The notes under the pieces were generated by a model, which was given only the letters and a program-made list of their open reading frames with translations, did not search any database and was not told where the DNA came from. Source: Spongospora subterranea f. sp. subterranea (Eukaryota > Endomyxa: Phytomyxea > Phytomyxea > Plasmodiophorida). From it: a stretch of 64,000 nucleotides of DNA. Shown here one piece after another: positions 1 through 12,427 of the stretch; the first letter of the stretch is position 1; the number at the start of each line of letters is the position of its first letter. The stretch spans positions 310,001 to 374,000 of the forward strand of contig JAUGWO010000128.1 of the NCBI GenBank assembly GCA_049724395.1. The letters run 5' to 3'. The position numbers were made by a program, and so were the translations under genes.

Positions 1-116
1 TGATTGTGAAAACGGAAGTTGGTGTGACAGATCCAGAGAACGCCACTTCTCATGTGAAGTATTATCGACTGAGCGTTATCGGCGATCGATATTTGATCGT
101 ATTCTGCGAATAGTTT

Positions 117-464
117 TCACAAATCAAACGCGGTTTCTCCTTGATCGAATTCTGAATTACCGAGTTCAGCTTTGGGCGGATAGGAGAAGACGGAGGCGCG
201 GGCGTCGGATTGCCTTCTAGTGATCGCTGAGAATTCAGGTGGACCGGCAACGACCTGACATTCTCCACTAGATGTGCACCAGACCAATAAATCGCTATTA
301 TGAAGTGCGGCGATCACCATTGTTCCTGGCAATTTCATAATCAGAAACACGAGGGCGTCAGACGATTGGATTGTTTGACAAACCTGATCGTGAGCAGGAT
401 CCGGCCGCATAACGGGAACCGAACTGCCGTTCGAAGAAGTTTCGGGGACATTTGTGATTGGCAT
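117..464 (-). CDS. Hypothetical protein, 5' part; may continue past the left edge
   Basis: An open frame starts with ATG at 464, just downstream of an AT-rich TATA-like stretch, and runs leftward for 115 codons. The residues look protein-like, with a hydrophobic segment near residues 40-60, but I recognise no domain. A donor-like GT lies near the end, and other frames stay open to base 1, so more exons may lie outside the window. A 172-codon frame on the opposite strand (300-818) overlaps it, and I consider that one less likely. No function is proposed. Confidence 0.25.
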   Translation of the reverse strand: MPITNVPETSSNGSSVPVMRPDPAHDQVCQTIQSSDALVFLIMKLPGTMVIAALHNSDLLVWCTSSGECQVVAGPPEFSAITRRQSDARASVFSYPPKAELGNSEFDQGETAFDL

Positions 465-1008
465 ATAATGGGGCGAATCTGGTGCCTGATGTGGCGTAAT
501 CTTGTAGTATTATATAGGGATGGGAGATCGATGAGTTGGATGGATCTACGACAGGATCGTCAACCTAATCGATATAAGCAACAGGGATTGGTTGATCTAA
601 ACATCAACAATACTATTTCATTACATAATGGACAGATGACCAGGGTTTCCTTCGTGGGATCTCGATCGATGTTTGATAGTCGAGACGGAGAATACTGCTG
701 CTCATCATGCCATGACCATGAACGGAATGGAAATGACGATAAAATATCGGTGTACGTATCAGAACACAGTCAACAACACACACAGACCTGTGACTACATC
801 GTCATGAACAATTATTGATCGATAAAAGAGGTTGGAAAAGGGGTAATCACACGCCCAGGAACATCACGAACGACACGAATTAAATAACGGTCCAGGGGAA
901 ATCTCGACTAACACGGCGGGATATGAACTGAGGACTACAGCAACGCCAACAGATAAACGAGATAGTCAATAAATTATATTAGGCGATGATATACACAATA
1001 GGCTACGA
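465..1008. other. Intergenic stretch, nothing recognised
   Basis: This lies between the edge ORF and the 3' end of GLE1. It is AT-rich and carries a plus-strand open frame without recognisable features. I see no RNA gene or transposon signature. Confidence 0.4.
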
Positions 1009-3053
1009 TTATCTTTCCAGGCACGCCAGCACGAATGATCGATCCGGACTGGAGCGAAGCGTTCTCAGGTCAAAGAAGGTTTTTAAGTTCTCAATGTCGC
1101 TTCCTAGTGTTCCCGAAGGTGGCGGTAATGATAGCAGAACACTGTTCGCAATGTACTTGAGCAGCTTACGTCCTTGACGGCCATAGAACTTGAAAATGCT
1201 AAACGACGATTTGAAATCAATTGTTAGATGAAAAAAAAACCAAAGTATTGACATAACGAACCTGAATTCCGATATTTGTGAGACCTCAAGGAACATGAGT
1301 AAGCAGGGAGCTATTGTCTTTGAAGGTGGGCTGGAGCAGACAGCGGATAACCAATTCCACGTAAAAACAGTACATGCGTTGTCAGAGCGGTGAAGAAATG
1401 AGCAAAACACACGAAGAAGCGCCCTAGGCATAAACAATTTAAAAAAAAACGGGAAGAGCAGAGGGACACACAGGGGCAGATACCTAAGCGATCCTGCTTG
1501 AGCAATATTGAGTTGTACTTCCGGATCTGCCAATATTAATGACGACGGGGGACACTTGGCAAAAAATCCAGCCATTATGAAGACCGACGATCGGGGCAGC
1601 ACTACGTTCAGCTGTGCCCACAACGCCGAAAACCCAGCAGCAAGATCAGGAGATTGGAAAACCTTGTTCTGGACCTGATACCAGTTAGATTGGACAGATG
1701 AGACGGAAATAACCACGGCCCATACTTGTTTGATGAATGACGACGCCATATTACAGAAATGAACGTCCAGAGACGGTGCACGAGACAGAATCGCTGACAG
1801 ATCGGCGACCTATCCAAATCGTATCAAGTAAGTCACGGTGACTGATACGATAACACAAATCTCACGGTAGCAGCAACGGCTGCCTGATTCGGAACAAATC
1901 TGTTTAGAACTTCGTTGACTTGAAGAAAAAGCTCTTTATCAGGAGAAAACGGAGCGGATTTGACCAGTGCTGCCGTTTGCCTAAACATCTCTGCCCTATT
2001 CTGGCAGAACCGTCGCAGCGAATCTCGGTCCTGAAACACTGTTATCAACCTGGGTATCAAAATTCCATTGTTGCAACCCTGAAGCGGACCAATAGGAAGT
2101 AAGGTAGAAGTATCAGTCTCTATACTCTGAATCTGCTCCAGAAAAGCTTGTTTCTGCTGCTCAGCTTTCGCCTTGTTGTCCAAATCTTCTTGCAATAACC
2201 TGGCCCGCTCCAATTCCGCTTTTACCTGGTTATGAGACGTCATTTTTTAAACAGTGCGATGACGCTGCTCAGACGAACCCTCTCCGTTCTTTCCAATTCC
2301 GTTTTGCGTTCGCGTTCTGCTTGCTCTTGACGTTCTCGTTTTTGGTCGTTCAAAACCCTGGATATTGACGCTTCGGCCTGCATTTGGAATTCTTTTCTTT
2401 TGATGTCCCTACGAACAGTGTTAAATAATACTCTTTTAGCTCAGTTCGTTGCAATTACATACAGCTCAGTTTTCAATTGTTCTTCAGCTATCATTGAAGC
2501 GGGATTGCTGAAAGAAAAATCTTTAACGACCTACTGAAAGAACTAGAAACCATTACATGTCAGGAGTTTCTTGCTCTAAACGTAGATTCGCGAGCGCAAA
2601 TATATTCGACAGATTCTCCGCCAATTTTAGAGTGAAATACCGGCCGTGTAGATTTGTTTCTCTTCATGGCCAGCAATGTCTGACTCGCCGCTTCTTGACG
2701 AACCTGGGTGATAATTAAGCGGTGGATAATAGACGGTGATGATTAATTCACCGCGTCATCAATAGACAAGACTCGCTCGCTTGACCATAAAAACAAATCA
2801 CGAGAGGCTGTTTTGGAAGGGGTTTTGGTAATGGCGCTGGAGTCCGATTCATCACCTGGAAGGGATAGTTCAACCTCATCCTCTGAGCTCGGGTAATGAA
2901 CAAGAGGTGCACGGAACGATAGGTCGATGGACCTAATCGCATTCTAAACAACATCTAATCAATTGCCGATATCATCAAACCGCCAGGCGATCGATTGCCT
3001 GCAGGGAATATACTGACTTGTGTCTTTAGGCCCGATACGGCCTGGGGAGCCAT
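1009..3053 (-). CDS. GLE1: GLE1-like mRNA export factor
   Basis: GLE1 sits at the nuclear pore and, with inositol hexakisphosphate, activates the DEAD-box helicase DBP5/DDX19 to strip proteins from exported mRNA. The model starts at ATG 3053 with a 12-codon first exon (3018-3053). An acidic, serine-rich segment follows, then a long charged coiled coil rich in Arg, Glu and Gln (roughly 2170-2560), and then the globular C-terminal domain. The last exons read FLEVSQISEF, then FYGRQGRKLLKYI and ENLKTFF, which match the closing part of the GLE1 domain (FLEVCG..., QFWKML, RLKQFL). The last exon is 1009-1198. At about 430 residues it is shorter than yeast or human GLE1, mostly in the N-terminal part. 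One join within the exon near 2625-2628 (a T4 run) needs a one-base change to stay in frame. The family call rests mainly on the C-terminus and the coiled coil. Confidence 0.7.
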
Positions 3054-4586
3054 AGATATGAATATGGTTTTCGTGGCCGTTATCGCTGGATAATACGGCG
3101 CTAAGGTGGTATGCTGTTATTGGTATTGTCTCCCTGGCATGATCCCTCCCAAACCCAGCCCGTTATCTGTATATGTATTGTGAATTAGGCGCCTTCCTCA
3201 ACTACAGTGGTACTAGTATCACACACACATGATCCCTTTCCACAGGCATTATTACGATACACGGACTTATTCTTCACTACAATACACATTTACAATACGG
3301 GCACAATGGCGCCATCAGGAACTTTCGATCATTCAAACTACCCATCAGGAACATTCGATAATTCAAACTACCCATCAGGAACAGTCGATAATTCAAAATA
3401 CACATCAGGAACGTTCGATAATAATTCAAACTATCGAATAGCGCCATCAGGAATATTTGATATACAAACGATAGCGCCAACAGGGAAGATCACATAGCAA
3501 CGTGGTTGGTACGCCTTTCCTGAATTCAAGGCGATCGCGATCAATGCCAGAACAAGTGGTGGTTATAAGTTTGAGCGATTTTGGAACTGACCAACATTGG
3601 GCCTGATTTAGATTTATCTATGGCTTTATGACGTTTCTGGATACTGACCTGATTTTGCAGGTCTTTGCCTCAGAAACCTTTTGTCTATAAATTGTTACCC
3701 GTACTTTCTAAGTCGGCCTGGGCCTTATCAATGGGAACAGAATGCCATACATCCAAGGCTATGTCACAAAAAAGCTTATCTAGGCATTGACTTTCACCTA
3801 CAAGTTGATCGACAAGTTCGTTAAGCCGCTGGGAGAGATTTTGTTCTTAAAATAAACGATTCCTTCTTCCTAATTCTTCCAAGATAGATCATGTAGAACC
3901 AAATTTGCTTCCAAGCAATTTTCTAAATGTCGCGATTTTTTGCAGATCCTGGGGTCTGTGTTTTCGACAATATGTTGAAAAGAACAAAATACCTCCCAAC
4001 AGCATTTATAAACTTGACATTGCGGTGTGTTACACAAAAATCAGACAATATACTAACTCTTATGCGGCCAAGGCCAAGGGCAAGGTCTCACGCCCTTTTG
4101 AAGCTTAAGAATTAGTGGCGAAATCACCGAAGATTTATTGCTCTGTTTGGCCAAAGCTTCAGCTACACCATCAAAGATATGTGGAAGAAAGTTGGAAAAG
4201 CATCGACGGAAAACCGGTTAAGCTGAATTATTTGTTCAAATCAACCAACAGAAACCAATCACTAGATGGGGTAACCAGCTCATTGGGAGAATGCGGTTCC
4301 ACAATTCCGATCAGAGAGTGATTGGTAGAAAATGAATCCGCTCTTCTGCACGATATGGCTGATTATATCGCCCACACAAATTCATCACGTTGCCGTCGTT
4401 TTTATAGTTAAAAAAAGAACGGTTTGAGCCTTATTTCGATACAGCCCATCGGGAACTTGCCAGTGTTTTGATGATAAATCAGTCACAGTACAGTAACGAC
4501 TGTACGCAGTTGGCCCAAAACCATCACGGACTATTCGGGAAATCCCGTCCGATATCCGAACAGTAATCTGGGTGTGATATTGAAAA
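3054..4586. other. Intergenic region with a minisatellite
   Basis: The gap between the divergent GLE1 and GPN1 genes. Apart from the tandem repeat at 3304-3484 I see only short open frames (for example 3905-4321, plus strand) with no recognisable family. Some of these frames look weakly protein-like and could be a decayed sequence. The last 200 bases are presumably the GPN1 promoter. Confidence 0.4.
3304..3484. repeat. Short minisatellite, about 30-bp unit
   Basis: About five imperfect copies of a unit containing CATCAGGAAC.TTCGATAATT followed by CAAACTACC. The unit length is close to 30 bases (10 codons), so both strands stay open and translate into repeats such as Tyr-Pro-Ser-Gly-Thr-Phe-Asp-Asn-Ser-Asn. 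I treat it as non-coding because no gene structure surrounds it. Confidence 0.75.
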
Positions 4587-5779
4587 ATGGTTGCCGACGG
4601 CGCTGACACGGCGTCATCTTCACCAGCACCCGCTACCAAACCAACAACATGTATTGTTATTGGAATGGCCGGCAGTGGCAAAACAACCTTCATGCAACGG
4701 ATCGTGTCTCATCTCGCACAGAAAAACCGTCCATCGTATATCCTGAACCTGGATCCAGCGGTTTCGTCTGTTCCATATCGCGTCAATATCGATATTAGGG
4801 ATACAGTGGATTACAAGTCGGTTATGGAGAATTATAAACTCGTAGGCAGTTTTGCAATATAGGGAGTTCATTGGAACTCATAAATTGTAGGGTCCGAATG
4901 GTGCGATTGTCACCTCTTTGAACCTGTTTTCTACACGATTCGATCAAGTTGTAGATCATATCGAGAAGGCCGCGTCTACGTTGGATTATGTTTTCATAGA
5001 CACTCCTGGACAGATCGAGGTATTCACGTGGTCAGCTTCAGGTGAGAATGGCGAATATTGTTAGTTGATCATTTGCTCATCATTGCCGTCCGAAAGGTCA
5101 AATCATAACTGAATCACTGGCATCGTCTTGCCCAACTGTTATTGTTTATGTAATCGATACCCCTCGTTCGCAAAGCGCTGCCACCTTTATGTCAAATATG
5201 ACATATGCTTGCAGTATTATGTATAAGACGAAGCTGCCATTTCTCATTGTATTCAATAAGATCGATGTTGTCTCTCATCAGTTTGCCGAAGATTGGATGA
5301 ACGATATCGAATTGTTTGAAGAGGCCCTGCAATCAGAAAAGACTTTCATGTCAACGCTGACTAGATCTCTTGCGTTTGTCATGGAGGAGTTTTACAAGAA
5401 TATCAAATGTGTTGGTGTATCATCGATGACAGGTCAAGGTATTGACGAATTCTTTACGTGTTTGGACACATGTGTGGAGGAATACGCGTCAGAGTATCTG
5501 CCGTTCCTCGAAGAGAGGATGCGGGAAAGGCAGGAGGAAGTTAACAAGATAACTGAACAGCGAGTCGAACAGGCTAAAGCTCAGATGGCGGCGCCTGATG
5601 TTGTGATCGATGCTGCTAAGGCGCCGTTAGCTCCTATTGAGGAGGAACCTGAATGTGAGGACTCGGCGGCGACGGATAGCAACGACGAACCATTTGACAA
5701 CTTCGACTATGAACAGGATCGCCGAGATTTTGAAGAATACATGGCGGTGCTCCGTGACCAACAGGAAAAAACGGTCTAA
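4587..5779 (+). CDS. GPN1: GPN-loop GTPase 1
   Basis: GPN1 (Npa3/XAB1) is a GTPase needed for assembly and nuclear import of RNA polymerase II. Three exons (4587-4841, 4891-5041, 5097-5779) give 362 residues with no frame problem. The P-loop GMAGSGKTT is near residue 30. The family-defining GPN motif (GPNGA) begins exon 2, followed by the G3-like DTPGQIE. NKIDVV supplies the base-recognition motif in exon 3, with a downstream [10 protein letters not shown] switch. The C-terminal third is an acidic, Glu/Asp-rich tail with a coiled coil, as usual for GPN1 rather than GPN2 or GPN3. Introns are 49 and 55 bases. It lies head to tail with the TypA gene, about 330 bases apart. Confidence 0.95.
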
Positions 5780-6108
5780 GATCCATCCCCATCGATCAGC
5801 CTATCCAATATTGGTCCCGATTAATATTACAGTTCACCTACAGTATTAAACAATCTTCTCATATTCTCAACAATCTCGACCATTTTTCCCCAGTCAGTGG
5901 TGTATGTCCGCGAGCGATGTACACACAGTACACCAGGGGCGGAACTGGTTGGAACGACTGCGGGCTGCCCCCGACTTGGTGCTGTTGTCCCAGTGTACAT
6001 ATGTGAATAGTGACTACCCCTGTGCCCCAGGTGCTACGGGCTACCCCTCATTCCGTATTGCCATCATCCTCGTGCAGGAGATCATTTCCCTCTCTGGTCT
6101 GGTCAGGC

Positions 6109-8861
6109 ATGAGACTTTTACAATATGTTCATCGCCATTCCTCCTCCGTAATAAGGCGCTGCTTTTCGGTATGCGATATGCCTGCTATCGAAAGGATCAG
6201 GAATATTGCTATTGTTGCGCACGTCGGTACGTAATTTTCGTAGTAGGCTGCATCATGAACAAACTACTGAGAAATGTATTGCTAGATCATGGAAAAACGA
6301 CGCTTGTGAACGAGTAATCGAAATGAATATGGTAGATGTTTGAACCGAACTCATATTGCATATTTGTGTGTTAGAATGTTACTTCAAGCTGGATGCCAAA
6401 TTACTGGTGACCGAGTCATGGACAATATCGCGCTGGAGAAGGAACGAGGTTGTGTTTGCTTTTCATACTACGTCGCCATATCTGAACTTGATATTTCAGG
6501 AATTACAATCATGTCAAAATGCACCAGGCTCCAGTATAAGGGTCACGTCTTGAACGTTGTAGATACCCCTGGCCACTCTGATTTTGGAGGGGAGGTGGAA
6601 CGGATTATATCAATGGTTGAGGGCATCGTCCTTGTGGTATGATTCTTTCATCCATGTGCATTTGCCTCTGTTAAGTTTTTAAAGGTGGACGCTTCGGAAG
6701 GTCCCATGCCGCAAACAAAATTTGTATTAAGCAAGGCTTTGAAAGCTAATCTATTGCCTATCGTTGTCGTGAATAAAGTCGATCGTCCAGCTCGACGTGT
6801 TCCAGGTGGTGTCGAAAATGAAGTTTTCGATTTGGTGACCATAATTGTTAGTACGAATGAGGATTTACTTTAATTATGTTTTCATAGTTCGTCAATTTGG
6901 ATGCAAATGACGCCCAGCTGGAATTCCCCATCCTATACTGCTCGGCCAAACAAGGTTGGGCCGTATCGGACCTTGCAGATGTAAATCAACGAAAATCTCA
7001 TCTTGCCAAAAAGTTAAGACCTTTTTAGGAAAAACGATCCGGCAAAGACCCTGATACCATTGTTTGATGCTATTATCTCCCACATACCGGCGCCGTCGGT
7101 TTCTAGAGAGGACCCTTTTCGAATGCTTGTCACATCTATCGAACAAGATTCATACGTTGGCCGTGTTGTTACTGGAAAGGTATGCTTGATTCAAACAACC
7201 AGAGCTGCATGTTTTTCATTTCATGATCAGGTGTATGGGGGAATCGCCAAGGTTGGAGACTTTATCCGATGCCTTGACAGATCTGGCACAGTTGTTGCCG
7301 AGGGCAAGATTACCCGACTAATGTCTCGGGAGGGACTTTCCCGAGTTGGTACGTTGGGTTTTATTGCCGGCTTGACATCAATGACACTTTGATCTGCAGA
7401 GCTTGAATATGCTGGAGCCGGCGATATTGTATCTCTTGCTGGATTGAGGGCTGGGGTCACTGATACAGTAGCGTCTGCGGAAGTTGTCGAACCTATCAAA
7501 TCTCTTCCTTTGGACCCACCTACGATTTCCATGACCTTTTCCGTGAATGATGGTGACTACCTATTGCATTTCTGTAGTAGTATTGTTCAAAGGTGTCCTA
7601 GGTCCATTAGCTGGCCAAGACGGTAATCAGTTGACATCAACCGTAATTAAAAATCGATTGGTAAATTGCTGTGCCGCCGTTTCATGCTGTTTTCTAACGT
7701 CTTTCAGAATAAGGAATGTGAAAATAATGTCGCGATTGTGCTGCGCCCTGGCACTTACAGTAGCGAAAGTGTTGAAGTGCAGGTAGTGTTCCGTTTTCTT
7801 GAATTTTCAAAGGCGTTACAATTGTACATTTCAGGGAAGAGGGGAATTACAAATGGGTATTCTCATTGAGCAAATGCGGCGTGAAGGATTTGAGCTATGT
7901 GTTTCTCCTCCCCGCGTTTTGTTCCGAACAGATCCTGAGACAGGACATGTTCAGGAGCCATGGGAGGAGGTAATAACTGCTTGGTAATTTGTCGCAGTAT
8001 ATCAAATCGATATGATCTTAGGTCACAATTGACGTTGAAAAAGAATATGACAGTTGCGTAATTGATAAAATGCAACGCCGCGGAGCCACATTATTAGAAT
8101 ACAATTCTGACAATGATAGTCGGTCGCGTTTGATATTCCATATTCCATCGCGCCTCCTTTTAGGGTATAGAAACGAGTTTCAGACAGACACCCGAGGAAA
8201 TGGTATGTTTTTAGATCCAATCGTTATATTCATCGCGATAATTGTCCAATCTATCAGGAATCATGTGCTCAGCTTTCCATTCGTATCAAAGAAAAGCCGA
8301 CGTTTCCAATCAAGACCGAAAGGGTGTTCTCGTTTCTCAAGGTGAGTTTGTATCCCTGCATGTGTAGAACTGCAATGATAATGAAAAAATCAGCCCGCGG
8401 GGAGTCAACAGCATATGCCCTCGCTTCTCTTGAAGCACGAGGCATTCTTTTTATTGGGTATTATTGCCTCTATCTTGTGGTGTGAACATAACGTAACCGT
8501 GTTTTCCAGACCTGGAGAGACATGTTATGAAGGAATGATTATTGGTGAAAATAATCGAGAACAGGATTTAGATGTAAATCCAGTTCGAGCAAAAAAACTG
8601 ACAAATATTCGGTCGGCTGGTTCGGATGACGCAGGTAACAAGTACTCGAAATCAAATTCTGCTATATCAACCAACGTTGGATCTACAGTTCGCCTCGCTC
8701 CGCCACGAGCAATGCCAATTGAGAAGGCATTAACATATATACTGGAAGATGAGATGGTGGAGATAACACCAAAACATGTTCGCATTCGCAAGCAGATTCT
8801 TGATCCGGCTATGAGGAAAAAGAACGTCCGTCATGCCAAGAGGGACGACGCTCTATGTTAA
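6109..8861 (+). CDS. TypA/BipA translational GTPase, probably mitochondrial
   Basis: TypA/BipA is an EF-G-like GTPase that acts on bacterial-type ribosomes. I start it at ATG 6109 because the first 25 residues (Arg-, Ser-rich, no acids) resemble a mitochondrial presequence and lead into [18 protein letters not shown]. The G-domain motifs continue with [11 protein letters not shown] and NKVDRP. Domain II, the EF-G-like domains V and III and the TypA-specific C-terminus follow ([37 protein letters not shown]). About a dozen short introns interrupt it; the first are 6227-6285, 6314-6374, 6449-6499 and 6637-6684. At the junction around 6980-7030 the GTAAAT donor and AG acceptor leave one base too many for the conserved frame, probably an assembly error. 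The C-terminal region carries a lineage-specific Ser/Asn insertion near 8640-8690. Confidence 0.93.
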
Positions 8862-9101
8862 TTGACGTGAACGCAATGCTCAATCTCGATATAGCAAAAT
8901 TGAATATAATGATAGATAATAATACTTTACAAATAACATTATTGCATAGGTTTTTGCAGCTGGATTAAACAAGAATGATGCCAAAGGGGTTTCCAACGTA
9001 TGTCCAACAAACCTCCGACTTGACCTGTCATGACCATTGACTGTATATTCACGATTTACAAGCGCTAACTTACAGTACAAAAGCGATTATAAAGCAAGAA
9101 G

Positions 9102-11604
9102 CTATTTGACTGCATGAGTAGATGTGTCTCTGGAGAATAGGAACGGCTTCAAAGTCGGGACAAATCTTTCGTTATAGAACTTGATGAGTTTCTACCACAA
9201 AGTTGGCGACAAGAAAAAAAGCTTCATTCGAAACTTACTTGTCCGCTTATATGTTGGAAAACGGAGCGGTATCGACAAATCATTTGATAAGTAGATACAA
9301 GCTGCACCGAGGAATTACTGGCTAATTTTGCAAGCGCAAAGACAGAACAAGCAATGATCACATCCAGACCAACGTCACTTAATAATGGCACTTGAAAACT
9401 GTTAGTGAACATTAGACAGCCGGTTTTCCAAATTTACCTGGGTATTCTTTGATTATATGCTTGATAATAGACATGGAGCGTGATTCGATGGAATCGACCA
9501 TCACAGACCTCGAAATATATTGCAGAGACCTCATGGAAAGAGTATGAGCTGCTCGAACCAGAACACGAAAATGAGCTGAAAAGCACCAAGTCAAAACGAT
9601 TAGCATTCAAGAAAAATGGTAAAGCTTACAATGCTTCTTGGAGCATGTGCCAGATAGCAATGAAGGCACGTCTTTCCAAGCGTAATGAATTATAAACAAT
9701 TGATAAAGCCCAAAGAAATGGTTTCGAATCTGGTCATCGTTGATTACGGACGACGCCAAAATGTTCCGCATGACGCTGACGCATTCTAACGCAGAAATTT
9801 CAAAACTGGATATTAACCTATGGTCGTGAATTATACATATTGATATCCAGACAAACAATATCTTACTCCTCCTGTGAAGATATATTAATCCTGTATGCAC
9901 CAACGACGATCTACACATAATCCCATTAGTTTTTTGAACGAAATCAGAAGTGTAAGTCCTAACCTGTGTGGAGCAGTATAGCAGCGTTGTTTGAAATGTT
10001 CTTGAATCCAGCCAGTAGGAAAGGTCACATCTATTATCTGCGTCAGACTGAAGAGACAGTTCATGGCGAACCAAACTATCTAGCAAAAAGAAAAACAGCT
10101 GTATCGATAAATCGCAGCGATGCACAATGATGCTGGGATCGTGGGAGCCATATCGAAAGTCACGCTAATACAGTAAAATTTAGAAAAACAGCCATTGAAA
10201 TCACATTTTACAAACATTCTTATGGGCTTGCAAAACATCATTCAGACGAGTTTCAGAAAACGAAGGCCAGACGTCAATACATAGTTGAGAGAGTTTTGCC
10301 CCCGTCAACTGAGAATGGCTTGAGAGCCAAGAAACAGACTGCATCATGAGAGAAACCTGACGGAAATTGTCAAAACGGATTATGCATCAAACAGAGTTTT
10401 TACTGGTGTACTGGCTGTCGCTTTTATAGGTGAACGAGTAACAGGAAAAAGTTCAGGATCTAGTCGACAACCACAATTTTGTTTCAACTGAGCTGAAAAA
10501 ACAACACGTCCGTCCAAAAGCCAACATGACGGTACTGTTGAAAAATGAGTAACGATAGAAAGTTGAAAAGCTTGACTATGGACAACCTGCGTCTTTGGCG
10601 CAAATGATCATATCGATGTGACGCCCAAGTTCAGCTGCAGATTCCACTAGGTCGTCATCATGCCAAACGCCCTGATCGACCAAGCGTTGTATAACAAGAT
10701 TAAATAGGCTCTCACTGATTCCAGATATATTATCAGTGATAGGAACCATTTCACTAATTAATTGTCAGATAGGTTTGCATTAACAAACTGGAGATTACGC
10801 TTGTCTGATTGGCGTCCGAAGAGACGCAAGTTTCTCAATAACAGCTGTGAGGACGGTGAAAAGGCGGTAGAGGTCTTCTGAACACTTTGAAGTATATGTC
10901 ACGCTTAATTCAGCTCGCAAACACAGAAACAGCAGCCACCCGCATGCAAATAATGTAGCTGACTGACAGTCAGAAACAAACCATGCGTTTCTAGATAACT
11001 GACCCACACACTCGTCTTCTGATGTCGACCATCTGGAAATGAACATCGATTCGTATTTGCAGTACAGAACCCAAAGCTGAATCGACCCGACCACAAAAGC
11101 GCGTGCTTCAACGAGAAATTGGTCTGTGAGATGGGACCCGAACTCTTCTGTACTAAACATGAGTAAAGCAAAGCAGCTTGTAATTGAACGGACCGATAAA
11201 AACACTCATATCCTTGCAAAAATCAACAATTCTAAGCTTAGAAAACTGCAATAACGACGTTGCATGCAGCTGCCCATGTTCACCAAAAAAATGAATGGCC
11301 TCAAGCAAAGCACAGTATGGGATTAACGACCCATATCCCTACAATATCATCGGAGTTAAGAACAAAAATTGGAAAACCCTAGGGTCTTTGAACGATTGTG
11401 CTTCTAACGCACCTGTTGGATGAATCCACGGCGACGTTTCGCTTCTTTCGACCACTCGTACGCCCTGTCAATAACCCGACCTGACACGTTGAATTGCGCT
11501 TGCAGCCATGCGATGGTGGTATCAACCTCACTCATGCAGTCCCCATGCTCGGGCGACGCCGTGGCTGTAGGATCGTCCATGGGTATTGTAATCATGGGCA
11601 CCAT
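9102..11604 (-). CDS. Retinoblastoma-family (Rb/p107-like) pocket protein
   Basis: Pocket proteins bind E2F-DP transcription factors and restrain entry into S phase. I assembled this gene from about ten exons. The first is 11413-11604 (ATG 11604). Exon 2 reads TSLLQFSKLRIVDF then DMSVFI, matching the p107/p130 N-terminal domain (TRILKASKLSMVEFF...WEDMSNLP). An intron of about 46 bases follows, then EEFGSHLTDQFLVEARAF and CKYESMF (p107: KEFRDRTEHLERNF, KKYEPIF), then ATLFACGWLLFLCLRAEL (p107: HFCWVLFIYAKGNF). The pocket A start is seen as SPIKATASTPVKT and MQSVSWLSSH. Pocket B is seen as a stretch ending IIKHIIKEYPG, then the cyclin-like VIIACSVFALAKLAS and ICRYRSV. The end is KLIKFYNERFVPTLKPF, the conserved close of pocket B (IKFYN..Y....K.F). 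Middle exons (about 9600-10790) are less certain. The stop is TAG at 9102-9104. Confidence 0.8.
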
Positions 11605-12427
11605 TTACCCAAGATGAGATAGTTCGCTATAATGACGAATATGAAATGATCCCTCGACTTTCCCCCTTGTTTGTGTTTCTCAGCAAAGGTCGGGTTGACT
11701 TCCAGTGACCTGACAGCCTTACACCTGTGTATCGTCAACAGGTGCAGGGGTGGAATACCGCGCAAAAATCTGCAGTCCTACGCAATCTGTGTAACACCAA
11801 ACACTCTCCGCAACATCGTCGAAAATGTGGATTGAAGTCGATTTCCGGATAGGTGTGAAGAGGAAAGAAGAATGGAACTCAGGGGATATTCACTGCGACC
11901 TCAGGAAGACTCGATTTGTTTTCTCAGCACAATTTAAAAAATCAGAAAGGGTTTATAGGATCAGATTTTGAATACGGCATGTTTGTTCAAGAGGCCGGCG
12001 CCTCTCAGCCTCAGTATCAGCAATGCAAATAAAACACCAACAACAGATGCTGAAATATGTGCAAGTTAAATGATACAAATAGTGCCATCAATCATTTCCA
12101 CTAAGTGGGACGCCACCTTCACATTTCAAAATTTTGTTTTGATCGAGAACTAAATATCACACACTGACCCGACAATGCACGACACGATTTCTCGCTTTGT
12201 CAACGAGGATGACCAAACCGAAAGCAGCAGTTGCGATTGCCGACGACAGTCAGTCGGAAATGGACTGGAAATGGTATGGCGAGGCGGCCTTTCCCGTGTA
12301 CTGTACAGAGTCCCCAAGTTGCGCATTAATCTATGATCGTTATTATGGGGCAAAGCGCCGGTCACTGTTGAACCGACACGGAGTTTCGGTCCCAGGTTGA
12401 ACTCATACGATCGGTGGTAATATTGTG
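11605..12427. other. Intergenic, shared promoter region of divergent genes
   Basis: About 820 bases between the divergently transcribed pocket-protein and UBAP2-like genes. Only short frames (for example 12197-12400) without recognisable content are present. Nothing else is seen. Confidence 0.4.

Noticed and set aside
300-818. 172-codon plus-strand frame
   Set aside because: Overlaps the more plausible minus-strand frame, has odd composition and no recognisable domain.
3207-3497. Tandem-repeat protein of about 96 residues
   Set aside because: The frame follows the 30-base repeat unit and is open on both strands; no splice signals or flanking coding sequence are seen.
9480-10125. Single long frames inside the pocket-protein region taken as separate genes
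   Set aside because: Parts of them match pocket A and B segments only when split by introns; the continuous frames read through introns.
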